DNA from: Candidatus Aerophobota bacterium
GTDB taxonomy: Bacteria > Aerophobota > Aerophobia > Aerophobales > B3-G15
Reading direction: 5' to 3'
DNA length: 8,635 nt
Assembly (NCBI GenBank): GCA_014859225.1
Contig: JACUUP010000061.1
Location: 1 to 8,635, forward strand
In this document: positions 1-6,958 of the stretch, piece by piece
How positions within the stretch are numbered: position 1 is the first letter of the stretch
How the letters are laid out: every line of letters begins with the position of its first letter
The notes under the pieces: model-generated
Seen by the model: only the letters and a program-made list of their open reading frames with translations
The model's database searches: none
What the model was told of the DNA's origin: nothing
Position numbers and translations under genes: made by a program

Positions 1-720
1 AGGTTTTACGACGCTGATGAGGGTTATGTTAAAAACGTGATAGGTGGAGAAATCAGTCTGGGACGCCCCTGGTTTAGCAATTTTAATGTTTTTATCAACT
101 TTAAAAGAGAAACGTCCACTATAAGTGAGATTGAAGGCAAAGCTTTACCTGAAGACCTGGAAGAAGGTGAGAGAACTTATCAAAGCTTAAAACCTGGCAT
201 AGCTTGGGACTCACGGCTAAGAGATGAGGTTTTTAGCCCTTATGCAGGATTTTATGCACTTTTATCCGTGGAAAAAAGTGGGGGTTTTTTAGGAGGGGAT
301 GTTGATTTTACAAAGTATTCTGTGGAGACGAGAAATTATTTTCGTTACGGGAGGTTATGGACTCAGCCTACCTTAGCACTCCGATTAAGGGGAAGATGGG
401 GTGTGGACCTTCCCATTGATGAGCAGTTTTATGTAGGGGGACAGGATACTTTAAGAGGTTATATGGCTAATGAGTTCAGAGGCTCTCAAGTTTTGCTCGG
501 GACAGCTGAGTTTCGGGTTCCTCTTAGTGAAAATTTTTTAAGCTATCTTTTCCTTGATGCGGGTAACATTTCAAACCCGGGTGAGTATGAAGAAAACTTT
601 AGAATGGGTTATGGCTTTGGTATAAGGATGAATACTCCCCTTGGTCCTATTCGTCTTGACTATGGAATTGGTGATGAGGGAGAGCCACGCTTTTATTTTG
701 GGATGGGGGATATATTTTAG
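1..720 (+). CDS. Omp85/BamA-family outer membrane protein, C-terminal barrel (5' partial)
   Basis: The reading frame is open from the first base, so this is the last 239 residues of a longer protein. A GTG at 37 lies inside the barrel and is not a real start. The sequence alternates polar and aromatic/hydrophobic residues as in outer-membrane beta-strands. Residues 151-154 (451-462) read LRGY, preceded by a YVGGQDT stretch; this matches the conserved (V/L)RG(F/Y) motif of loop 6 in Omp85 barrels. Further signs are AEFRVPL, FLDAGN and GPIRLDYG, and the chain ends in an aromatic strand closing on Phe (RFYFGMGDIF), which fits the C-terminal beta-signal read by the BAM machinery. Family members fold outer-membrane proteins (BamA) or move proteins or lipids across the outer membrane. 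The POTRA domains that would tell BamA from TamA or other D15-type proteins are off the window, so no gene symbol is given. rsmD follows after 19 bp. Confidence 0.9.
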   Translation, partial: RFYDADEGYVKNVIGGEISLGRPWFSNFNVFINFKRETSTISEIEGKALPEDLEEGERTYQSLKPGIAWDSRLRDEVFSPYAGFYALLSVEKSGGFLGGDVDFTKYSVETRNYFRYGRLWTQPTLALRLRGRWGVDLPIDEQFYVGGQDTLRGYMANEFRGSQVLLGTAEFRVPLSENFLSYLFLDAGNISNPGEYEENFRMGYGFGIRMNTPLGPIRLDYGIGDEGEPRFYFGMGDIF

Positions 721-739
721 TTTGTAGTGGGAAAAATTT

Positions 740-1294
740 ATGAGGGTAACGGGCGGTATTGCCAGGGGAAAGAAAATAAAGACTAAGAAGGGGCCCTCTA
801 CCCGTCCACTTTTATCCAGAGTGAGAAAGTCTTTGTTTGATGTTCTGGGAGACGCCATAGAGGAAAAAAAATTTCTCGACCTTTATGCCGGCTCAGGCGC
901 AGTTGGAATAGAGGCTCTTTCAAGAGGTGCAAGTGAGGCTACATTTGTTGAGATTGATGTGGAGTGTGTGAGAATTATCAGGGAAAACTTATTTCATTGT
1001 GGTTTTTTATCAAAAGCAAAAATCTATCAAAAAGATGTTCTGCAGACTCTTTTGTTTCTTTTAGAGAGGGAAAATTTTCCTTTTATCTTTATAGGACCTC
1101 CTTACTTTAAAGATTTGCAAAATAAAACTCTTGATGTTATCCAGGAATTAAACCCCTATCAGGCACAGATAATAGTTCAGCACTCCCCGCAAGAGAAGAT
1201 AAATCTTAAGCGTCAAAGATTTGAGCCAATAACTCAAAAAAAATACGGGGATACTTATTTGAGCTTTCTTTTTAAAAAGAATAAGAGTGAATAA
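740..1294 (+). CDS. rsmD: 16S rRNA (guanine(966)-N2)-methyltransferase RsmD-like, altered catalytic motif
   Basis: This is a 184-residue Rossmann-fold SAM-dependent methyltransferase of normal RsmD length. Members methylate N2 of G966 (E. coli numbering) in 16S rRNA during 30S assembly. The N-terminus has the family opening MRVTGGIARGKK, then TRP at 21-23 and SLFDVLG at 31-37. Motif I is LDLYAGSGAVGIEALSRGA (46-64), motif II FVEID (69-73), and the C-terminal YGDTYLSF is also typical. The odd point is motif IV. Families of this type carry D/N-PP-Y/F, where the acidic or amide side chain contacts the target amino group. Here residues 119-122 are GPPY (codon GGA at 1094-1096). The segment before SLF is also atypical (LLSRVRK, usually T-x-D-R-V-R/K-E). 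The rest is intact with no frameshift, so it does not look like a pseudogene. The upstream Shine-Dalgarno is weak. The gene overlaps the next by 8 bp, implying translational coupling. Confidence 0.88.
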   Translation: MRVTGGIARGKKIKTKKGPSTRPLLSRVRKSLFDVLGDAIEEKKFLDLYAGSGAVGIEALSRGASEATFVEIDVECVRIIRENLFHCGFLSKAKIYQKDVLQTLLFLLERENFPFIFIGPPYFKDLQNKTLDVIQELNPYQAQIIVQHSPQEKINLKRQRFEPITQKKYGDTYLSFLFKKNKSE

Positions 1295-1766
1295 AGAAAG
1301 GATTGTTTTTGTATCCCACTGCCTTTTGAATCAATCCGTCCGGGCGGGAGAATCTTTTACTCCCCTTGCCACTCAAAAGCTTTTAAAGTTTTTCAGCAAC
1401 TATCCTATATATATCTATCAGCTCCCCTGCCCTGAGTTTCTTTTTGCCGGCAAAAGAGAGAAAAAAACTCAGGATATATGGGAAAATCTTGCAGGTTTTC
1501 AAGGGTTTTTATCTTCTCTTGCTGCTGATGTTCAAGAAGCAACTGAAAGAATATTAGAGGATAAAAAGCTTTTGATAATTGCTATAGCTCGTTCTCCCTG
1601 CTGTTCTGCCCATAAAATTTACCGGGGAAAAAACCTTACAAAGGGCAAAGGACTCTGGGTTTTAGAGCTGGAAAAAAGACTGAAATGTAATATAATAGAA
1701 TTTGACTTTAAGAGAGTTAATGAATCACTTGAGAGAATAAAAGAATTTCTGGATAAAACGGGTTGA
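1287..1766 (+). CDS. TudS-like (DUF523-related) putative [4Fe-4S] desulfidase
   Basis: This 159-residue protein starts at GTG (1287), inside the end of rsmD. It resembles the DUF523/TudS group. In the characterised TudS, three cysteines hold a [4Fe-4S] cluster that removes sulfur from 2-thiouracil. The matching elements are SHCLLNQ (10-16, Cys12), LPCPE (47-51 by motif, Cys48 and Glu50) and RSPCCSAHK (102-110, Cys105/Cys106). SHCLLNQ is closer to the 'TudS-related' branch than to classical DUF523, whose first motif reads roughly S-x-C-L-x-G. Cys106 aligns best with the third ligand of the usual SPSC motif, so Cys105 takes the place of Ser. No signal peptide or membrane segment is visible, so it should be cytosolic. 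The substrate is unknown: thiouracil or another thionated base is a family-based inference. It sits 6 bp before uvrC and is probably co-transcribed with it. Confidence 0.7.
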   Translation: MNKERIVFVSHCLLNQSVRAGESFTPLATQKLLKFFSNYPIYIYQLPCPEFLFAGKREKKTQDIWENLAGFQGFLSSLAADVQEATERILEDKKLLIIAIARSPCCSAHKIYRGKNLTKGKGLWVLELEKRLKCNIIEFDFKRVNESLERIKEFLDKTG

Positions 1767-1772
1767 TGAGCA

Positions 1773-3563
1773 TTGACTCTTAAGCAAAAATTAAAACTTG
1801 TTCCTGAGAAAGCAGGAGTTTATCTTTTTAAAGATAAAAAGGGGAGGATTCTCTATATAGGAAAGGCTCTTTCTTTGAAAAAAAGGGTTAAATCTTATTT
1901 TCAGAAGGGGGAGTTTTCTCCCCGCATTGGTGCTTTTGTTTCCAGAATAGAGGATATGGATTGGATTGTCACTCAATCCGAGGCGGAAGCTTTTCTTTTA
2001 GAATCTAACCTTATAAAACATCATCATCCTAAATACAACATAAGATTCAGGGACGATAAATCCTACCCCTATATAAAACTTTCTACCAATGAGGATTTCC
2101 CCAGAGCCTTTTTAACACGAAATCCAAAAAGAGATGGTTCCACCTACTTTGGTCCTTATACCAATGTGAAGGCAGCAAAAAAAACCTTGAGATTAATTCA
2201 TCGTCTTTTCCCTTTACGAAGATGCAGGGATAAATTCAAAAATCGTCTTTCACCCTGTCTCAATTTCTATATAAAAGAATGTAGTGCTCCCTGTGTGGGC
2301 AGAATAAATAAAGAGGATTATGAGTTTCTGGTTAAAGGTGTCTTTCTTTTTCTTCAGGGACACTATGAGAGCCTGATTTTAGCTCTGAGGTGCGCTATGC
2401 TGAAAGCATCGCAGAATCAGGAGTTTGAACGGGCGGCAAATATAAGAGATGCTATCCGAGCCATTGAACGCATGGGTCAAAAGCAAACTGTTACTTCATT
2501 TCCAGGAGAGGACATTGATGTCATTGCTATTGCCCGAGAAGGAAAAGATGCCTGTGTGGTGGTTTTTCCCATAAGAGAGGGGAATGTTGTGGATAGAAAT
2601 CATTTTTTACTGAATATAGATAGCGAGGATACAGGGAGGGATATTTTAACATCTTTCGTTAAACAGTACTACGCTCGGGCCTCATTTCTTCCATCGCAAA
2701 TAGTTGTTCCCGGGAAAATTGAGGAGAAGAAAGAGATAATTTCCTGGCTTACTCAAAAAAAGGGAGAGAGGGTAAGGATACTTTTCCCGCAAAATGGGGA
2801 TAAAAAAAGGCTTTTGAGACTGGCAGCAGAGAATGCGAAGCTTTTACTTACACAGACAAAAAGCACGGGTAACGACAAAGCCCTTTTTCAGTTAAAAGAG
2901 TATCTTGAGCTTTCCAGGCTTCCTTTGAGGATAGAGGGTGTGGATGTCTCCAATATTGCAGGATGCGAGGCTACAGGTTCTGTGGTTGTATTTGAGGAAG
3001 GGCAGCCTGAAAAATCTGAGTATAGAAAATTCAAGATTAAAACCATTCAAAGAATTGATGATTTTGCTATGTTAGAGGAAGTGATTAAGCGCCGTTACAG
3101 GAAAGTTTTAAGAGAAAGAAAAGAGCTTCCTCAGCTTGTTCTGATAGATGGAGGGAAAGGTCAGGTTGGCATCTGCAGTAGAGCACTAAAAGAGCTTAAT
3201 TTACAGCAAATTTTTGTTGTGGGGCTGGCTAAAGAGATGGAACAGGTTTTTCTCCCCACCCGGAGTGCTCCCGTAGATATACCGTTAAATTCACCTGCTA
3301 TGAAGCTTCTCCAGAGAGTACGGGATGAGGCTCATCGCTTTGCTCACTCATATCACATTAAAAAAAGGCAGAAAAAAATTACAGAATCTGAACTGGAAAA
3401 GATTCCAGGAATAGGGGAGCAGACAAAAAAACTTCTTCTTTCACATTTAAAATCCCTGGACGGGGTAAAGAAAGCAAGCCTAAAAGAGCTTATGGACGTG
3501 CCTGGAATAGGAGAAAAAAGGGGAAAACTTGTGAAAAATTGGCTGGATAAAAATGAACGATAG
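1773..3563 (+). CDS. uvrC: UvrABC excinuclease subunit C
   Basis: UvrC makes both the 3' and 5' incisions around bulky DNA lesions handed over by UvrA/UvrB. At 596 residues it has the usual length and domain order. The GIY-YIG nuclease domain comes first (GVY at 15-17, YIG at 28-30). A four-cysteine segment follows (Cys151, 162, 170, 174), and then a UVR/UvrB-binding helix pair (about 199-234). The RNase H-like nuclease domain has candidate catalytic residues Asp391 (GVDVSN), Asp430 (RIDDFAM), Asp459 (LIDGGKGQ) and His521 (DEAHRFA). Two helix-hairpin-helix motifs end the protein (IPGIGEQ near 544-550, VPGIGEK near 576-582). The TTG at 1773 is the only workable start: stop codons lie just upstream in frame (1764 and 1767) and the next Met is residue 62, inside the GIY-YIG domain. 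The Shine-Dalgarno is weak, and coupling to the TudS-like gene 6 bp upstream is likely. Confidence 0.97.
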   Translation: MTLKQKLKLVPEKAGVYLFKDKKGRILYIGKALSLKKRVKSYFQKGEFSPRIGAFVSRIEDMDWIVTQSEAEAFLLESNLIKHHHPKYNIRFRDDKSYPYIKLSTNEDFPRAFLTRNPKRDGSTYFGPYTNVKAAKKTLRLIHRLFPLRRCRDKFKNRLSPCLNFYIKECSAPCVGRINKEDYEFLVKGVFLFLQGHYESLILALRCAMLKASQNQEFERAANIRDAIRAIERMGQKQTVTSFPGEDIDVIAIAREGKDACVVVFPIREGNVVDRNHFLLNIDSEDTGRDILTSFVKQYYARASFLPSQIVVPGKIEEKKEIISWLTQKKGERVRILFPQNGDKKRLLRLAAENAKLLLTQTKSTGNDKALFQLKEYLELSRLPLRIEGVDVSNIAGCEATGSVVVFEEGQPEKSEYRKFKIKTIQRIDDFAMLEEVIKRRYRKVLRERKELPQLVLIDGGKGQVGICSRALKELNLQQIFVVGLAKEMEQVFLPTRSAPVDIPLNSPAMKLLQRVRDEAHRFAHSYHIKKRQKKITESELEKIPGIGEQTKKLLLSHLKSLDGVKKASLKELMDVPGIGEKRGKLVKNWLDKNER

Positions 3564-3599
3564 CCTGCGTTTCATTGATTAAATAATTTACAAAAATTT

Positions 3600-3605
3600 A
3601 GGAGG
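3600..3605 (+). promoter_or_regulatory. Strong ribosome binding site for ogt (decides the start)
   Basis: A perfect AGGAGG lies 3 nt before an ATG at 3609 and 9 nt before a second in-frame ATG at 3615. A 9-nt spacer is within the normal range and 3 nt is too short, so the site favours starting at 3615. It is the best Shine-Dalgarno in the window. Confidence 0.8.
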
Positions 3606-3614
3606 TTAATGATA

Positions 3615-4115
3615 ATGACCTGGGACATAGTGGGAAAAGATAATCTGTGGCTCGGAATTATGGTTTGCGCTGAGAGATTAAAACAAATAGTACTGGGGAA
3701 GGATAAAGAGGATGTGCTGTGCATAATGTGTGGAGGAGAAAACATTATGCGTGATAGAGAAATCTTACCGTCTCTCCTTCTTACCGCTGTTAAAAAGGAT
3801 TTAGCCTGTTATCTTCGCGGGGAAAGGGTAGATTTTCCAGCTTATCCTCTTGAGATGAATCTTCCCCCTTTTACCCGGAAAGTTCTAATAGAAGTTGGAA
3901 AAATACCCTACGGGAAGCTGAGAAGTTACAAATGGGTTGCACAAAAAGTTAGGTCTAAAGCCTATCGGGCTGTAGGACAGGCTTTAAGTAAAAACCCTTT
4001 TCCTGTTATTGTTCCCTGCCACAGAGTTATACGGGAAGATGGTGGATTAGGCGGTTTTTCAGCAGGGATTGAATTGAAGAAAAGACTTCTGGAGCTTGAG
4101 GGTATACCGAGGTAG
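3615..4115 (+). CDS. ogt: Methylated-DNA-[protein]-cysteine S-methyltransferase (O6-alkylguanine alkyltransferase)
   Basis: The protein directly reverses O6-alkylguanine (and usually O4-alkylthymine) by moving the alkyl group to its own active-site cysteine, a single-use reaction. From the ATG at 3615 it has 166 residues; the ATG at 3609 would add only Met-Ile. The C-terminal catalytic domain is complete. IPYGKLRSY begins the helix-turn-helix region, RAVGQALSKNP carries the arginine finger and conserved Asn, and VPCHRV holds the acceptor cysteine (codon at 4017-4019, residue 135 from this start). GGLGGFSAG and KKRLLELEG follow. An intact PCHRV separates it from alkyltransferase-like (ATL) proteins, which lack that Cys. 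The N-terminal domain is short and divergent, as is common in Ogt. No Ada-type transcription-factor domain is attached. It lies 45 bp after uvrC with no terminator between, which fits a shared DNA-repair transcript. Confidence 0.93.
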   Translation: MTWDIVGKDNLWLGIMVCAERLKQIVLGKDKEDVLCIMCGGENIMRDREILPSLLLTAVKKDLACYLRGERVDFPAYPLEMNLPPFTRKVLIEVGKIPYGKLRSYKWVAQKVRSKAYRAVGQALSKNPFPVIVPCHRVIREDGGLGGFSAGIELKKRLLELEGIPR

Positions 4116-4207
4116 GGGTCTATAATAGAAAATAAGAGTAAAAATGGAGAATGAAGGAGCCCTCCTTATTTGGTATAAATAAATGGCAAGAGGTGCATCT
4201 GTGGCTA

Positions 4208-4230
4208 GTAGGACAGGCGTCTCGCCTGTC
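4208..4230. repeat. GTAG-headed REP-type palindrome
   Basis: A GTAG tetranucleotide (4208-4211) is followed directly by a perfect 8-bp inverted repeat, GACAGGCG / CGCCTGTC (4212-4219 and 4223-4230), around a TCT loop. A G(T/G)AG head next to a GC-rich hairpin is the recognised layout of repetitive extragenic palindromes mobilised by RAYT (TnpA-REP, IS200/IS605-like) transposases. Its GC content stands out against the AT-rich spacer. No RAYT gene is in the window. No T-run follows within the next 10 bases, so it is a poor candidate for an intrinsic terminator. Only one copy is visible here, so the 'repeat' label rests on the form of the element. Confidence 0.65.
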
Positions 4231-4267
4231 ATTGTAAATCCTTGATTTTTCCTCTTCCCGCTCCCCC

Positions 4268-4295
4268 TTGTCTCTCAAATCAAACTTGGTATAAT
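4268..4295 (+). promoter_or_regulatory. Predicted sigma-70-type promoter for secA (extended -10)
   Basis: TTGTCT (4268-4273) lies 16 bp upstream of a perfect TATAAT (4290-4295), and a TG one base before it (4287-4288) makes an extended -10. Transcription would begin near 4302, giving a leader of about 40 nt. That leaves no room for a SecM-type arrest peptide between the promoter and secA. Confidence 0.65.
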
Positions 4296-4327
4296 AATTA
4301 ACACACAGTAAGTGAAAATTATATAAA

Positions 4328-4333
4328 AAGGAG
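4328..4333 (+). promoter_or_regulatory. Ribosome binding site of secA
   Basis: AAGGAG is followed by a 9-nt T-rich spacer and then the ATG at 4343. This is normal spacing and supports that start, which begins the usual short N-terminal helix of SecA. Confidence 0.75.
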
Positions 4334-4342
4334 TTTTTTGCC

Positions 4343-6928
4343 ATGATAGGAAAACTCTTGGGAAAAGTTTTTGGAACAAGTCAACAAAGAAGTATAAAGA
4401 AACTTCTCCCGCTTGTTAACAGGATAAATTCTTTAGAGAAAAAGATTTCCAGATTGTCAGATAAGGCTCTTCAGGCAAAAACCGATGAATTTCGCGGCAG
4501 ACTCAAAAAGGAAGAAACCCTGGATGATATTCTACCGGAAGCTTTTGCCGTGGTAAGAGAGGTAGCAAAAAGAACTATCGGTCTTCGCCATCACGATGTC
4601 CAGTTAATAGGTGGAATAGTTTTACATCGGGGGGCTATTGCTGAGATGGCAAATGGTGAAGGAAAAACCCTTGTGGCTACTCTGGTAGCTTATTTAAACG
4701 GTCTTGAAGGAAAGGGGGTGCATATAGTTACAGTAAATGATTATCTTGCCAGGCGTGACCGGGAATGGATGGGACCTGTGTATGAATTTTTAGGTCTTTC
4801 CGTTGGGGTAATTCAAAATGGTATGAGCCCTCCTGAAAGAAAAAAAGCCTATGCCTGTGATATAGTACATGGAACTAATAACGAGTTTGGATTTGATTAT
4901 TTAAGGGATAATATGGCGAGCAGCCTGGAAGAGCGGGTTCAACGAGGTTTTCATTATACTATAGTTGATGAAATTGACAACATTCTTATTGATGAGGCAC
5001 GTACTCCGCTTATTATTTCTGGGCCTGCGGAAGAGTCTACCGAACTTTACTATACCATAGATAAGCTGGTTCGTAGATTGAAGAAAGCGAAAAAAGTAAG
5101 AGACGAAGAAACTGGAGAGGAAAAGGAAATAGGGGATTACACAATAGATGAAAAAGACCACACAGTTGCACTAACGGAGCCAGAAGGTATCAGAAAGGTG
5201 GAGAATCTTTTAGGAATAGATAACCTTTATAAGGATGATGACAAGAGTGCGGAGAGAAGATGGGAGCTGGTTCGTCACATAAATCAGGCTATCCGTGCGC
5301 ATGAGCTGTATGAAAAAGATAAAGACTATCTGGTTAAAGATGGAGAAGTTGTGATTATTGACGAGTTTACCGGTAGGCTTATGCCTGGGAGACGCTGGAG
5401 TGATGGTCTTCATCAAGCAGTTGAAGCTAAGGAAGGTGTTTCCATAAGAAACGAAAATCAAACTCTTGCTACAATTACCCTGCAAAATTATTTCAGAATG
5501 TATGAGAAACTCTCAGGAATGACAGGAACAGCAGCAACCGAGGCGGAAGAATTTATGAAGATATACGGTCTGGAAGTGGTTGTTATTCCGACTAACGTTC
5601 CCTGCAAAAGGGAAGAGTTAGAAGATAAAATTTATCAAACCGAAAAAGCAAAGTTTAAAGCAGTGGTAGAAAAAATAGATGAGCTCTACAGAAAGGAGTG
5701 TCCTGTTCTTGTAGGTACAAGGTCAGTGGAAAAATCAGAAAAACTTTCCCGAACGCTAAAGGAAAGGGGAATACCTCATACTGTTCTTAATGCGAAATAT
5801 CATGAGAGAGAAGCCCAGATAGTTGCTCAAGCCGGGCAGAAAAGAGCAGTGACCATAGCTACCAATATGGCGGGAAGAGGTACGGATATTAAGTTAGGAG
5901 AGGGAGTAGAAGAGTTAGGAGGGTTATTTGTCATCGGTACAGAAAGGCACGAATCCCGGCGTATAGATAATCAGCTCAGGGGAAGAGCAGGGCGTCAGGG
6001 TGACCCGGGAACAGCTCATTTTTATGTTAGCCTTGAGGATGAGCTTATGCGCATTTTTGGCTCAGAGAGAATTGCTGCAGTTATGGGGCGGTTAAAGATT
6101 CCCGAGGACCAGCCCATAGAGCATCCCTGGATTACCAGGGCTCTGGAGAGAGCTCAACAGAGGGTGGAGAGGAGAAATTTTGATATTAGAAAGCAGCTCT
6201 TAGAGTATGATGATGTTATGAATCAACAGCGCGAGGTAATATACAGAGAAAGAAATAAAATTATGGAGAAGAAAAACTTGAAAGATGAGCTCTGGGAAAT
6301 GGTAAAGGATACAGTTGACTCTATAGTTTCATTTTACACCGATGAAAAAATTCGCCCCGAAGAATGGGACCTTTTAAATTTAACAAAAAAAATAAGAAAT
6401 ACTTTCTCTCTGGATATATACGCTGAAGATTTGAAAGGAATTTATGATAGGGAAGGTATAAAGGAAAAAGTTGATGACGTGGTAAAACAGGCTTACAACA
6501 GGAGAGAGCAGGAGATTGGAGAAGATTTGATGAGGGAGCTGGAGAGGATGATTCTCCTGCATACTTTTGATTCTCGCTGGAAAGACCATCTTTATGCCAT
6601 GGATGCTTTAAAAGAAGGGATAGGCTTGAGAGGATATGGACAAAGGGACCCTCTTATTGAGTATAAGAGAGAAGCTTATGATATGTTTGAGGATTTAACT
6701 CAGAGGATAAAAGAGGAGGTTTCCGAGTTAATATTTAAAGTAAGGATTACTAAAGAACCTTCGTTAAAGAGGACCTCGCCTCAACCAGTTCTTGTGGGTG
6801 CGGGAAAAGGTAATTTTTCTGCTGAAAGGGGAGAAGGTCCTGGTAAAAAGGTAAAGGTAAAAGTAGGACGTAATAACCCCTGTCCCTGTGGAAGTGGTAA
6901 AAAATACAAATTTTGCTGTGGCAGGTAA
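4343..6928 (+). CDS. secA: Preprotein translocase ATPase subunit SecA
   Basis: SecA is the cytosolic and membrane-peripheral motor that drives unfolded preproteins through SecYEG by ATP hydrolysis. All 861 residues form a complete family member. In NBD1, the Walker A loop is NGEGKTL (104-110) and the DEAD-type Walker B is VDEID (208-212), followed by [14 protein letters not shown]. The preprotein-crosslinking domain spans roughly 225-365 and contains a short charged insertion near 248-264. NBD2 carries SGMTGTA (391-397), [11 protein letters not shown] (506-516) and the arginine-rich [11 protein letters not shown] (544-554). The helical scaffold/wing region includes YDDVMNQQR (622-630) and W747 in SRWKDHL. 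The C-terminal tail ends in a zinc site, C-x-C-x8-C-C (Cys847, 849, 858, 859), of the type that binds SecB or ribosomes. Small departures are Asn104 where most have Thr, and DEIDN for DEVDS. Its own promoter lies just upstream, and ilvB follows after 30 bp. Confidence 0.98.
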   Translation: MIGKLLGKVFGTSQQRSIKKLLPLVNRINSLEKKISRLSDKALQAKTDEFRGRLKKEETLDDILPEAFAVVREVAKRTIGLRHHDVQLIGGIVLHRGAIAEMANGEGKTLVATLVAYLNGLEGKGVHIVTVNDYLARRDREWMGPVYEFLGLSVGVIQNGMSPPERKKAYACDIVHGTNNEFGFDYLRDNMASSLEERVQRGFHYTIVDEIDNILIDEARTPLIISGPAEESTELYYTIDKLVRRLKKAKKVRDEETGEEKEIGDYTIDEKDHTVALTEPEGIRKVENLLGIDNLYKDDDKSAERRWELVRHINQAIRAHELYEKDKDYLVKDGEVVIIDEFTGRLMPGRRWSDGLHQAVEAKEGVSIRNENQTLATITLQNYFRMYEKLSGMTGTAATEAEEFMKIYGLEVVVIPTNVPCKREELEDKIYQTEKAKFKAVVEKIDELYRKECPVLVGTRSVEKSEKLSRTLKERGIPHTVLNAKYHEREAQIVAQAGQKRAVTIATNMAGRGTDIKLGEGVEELGGLFVIGTERHESRRIDNQLRGRAGRQGDPGTAHFYVSLEDELMRIFGSERIAAVMGRLKIPEDQPIEHPWITRALERAQQRVERRNFDIRKQLLEYDDVMNQQREVIYRERNKIMEKKNLKDELWEMVKDTVDSIVSFYTDEKIRPEEWDLLNLTKKIRNTFSLDIYAEDLKGIYDREGIKEKVDDVVKQAYNRREQEIGEDLMRELERMILLHTFDSRWKDHLYAMDALKEGIGLRGYGQRDPLIEYKREAYDMFEDLTQRIKEEVSELIFKVRITKEPSLKRTSPQPVLVGAGKGNFSAERGEGPGKKVKVKVGRNNPCPCGSGKKYKFCCGR

Positions 6929-6944
6929 AATATTTTTTAAACAA

Positions 6945-6951
6945 AGAGGGG
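6945..6951 (+). promoter_or_regulatory. Ribosome binding site supporting the TTG start of ilvB
   Basis: AGAGGGG lies 7 nt before the TTG at 6959. The good spacing and the lack of a nearby upstream ATG in the 30-bp gap support the unusual start codon. Confidence 0.65.
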
Positions 6952-6958
6952 TAGACAA

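Noticed and set aside
571-858. Minus-strand open frame of 95 codons across the Omp85 end and rsmD start
   Set aside because: It lies opposite two well-supported genes, has no recognisable motif, and its composition is what the antisense of AT-rich coding DNA gives.
740-1294. rsmD as a pseudogene because of the altered motif IV
   Set aside because: The frame is intact at full length, the other motifs are conserved, and it is tightly coupled to the next gene, so a substituted but maintained protein is more likely.
4121-4126. TATAAT just after the ogt stop as a promoter
   Set aside because: There is no extended -10, and the nearest -35-like hexamer (TTGAGG at 4096) is 19 bp away, so it is probably chance in AT-rich sequence.
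4154-4167. Short palindrome AAGGAGCCCTCCTT as a possible terminator after ogt
   Set aside because: The stem is only about 5 bp around a 4-nt loop and the following bases are not a T-run, so it would be a weak terminator at best.
4246-4276. Pyrimidine-rich tract before the secA -35 as a triplex or regulatory element
   Set aside because: It is interrupted by two G residues and has no mirror symmetry, so nothing beyond skewed composition supports a function.
4120-4344. Minus-strand open frame of 74 codons spanning the ogt-secA spacer
   Set aside because: Part of the predicted peptide (an RRDACPT-like run) is simply the REP palindrome read in one frame. The frame overlaps the secA promoter and ribosome binding site, and no family features are seen.
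6929-6958. Terminator or T-box between secA and ilvB
   Set aside because: The gap contains only an A/T run and a Shine-Dalgarno; there is no GC-rich stem and no room for a leader.
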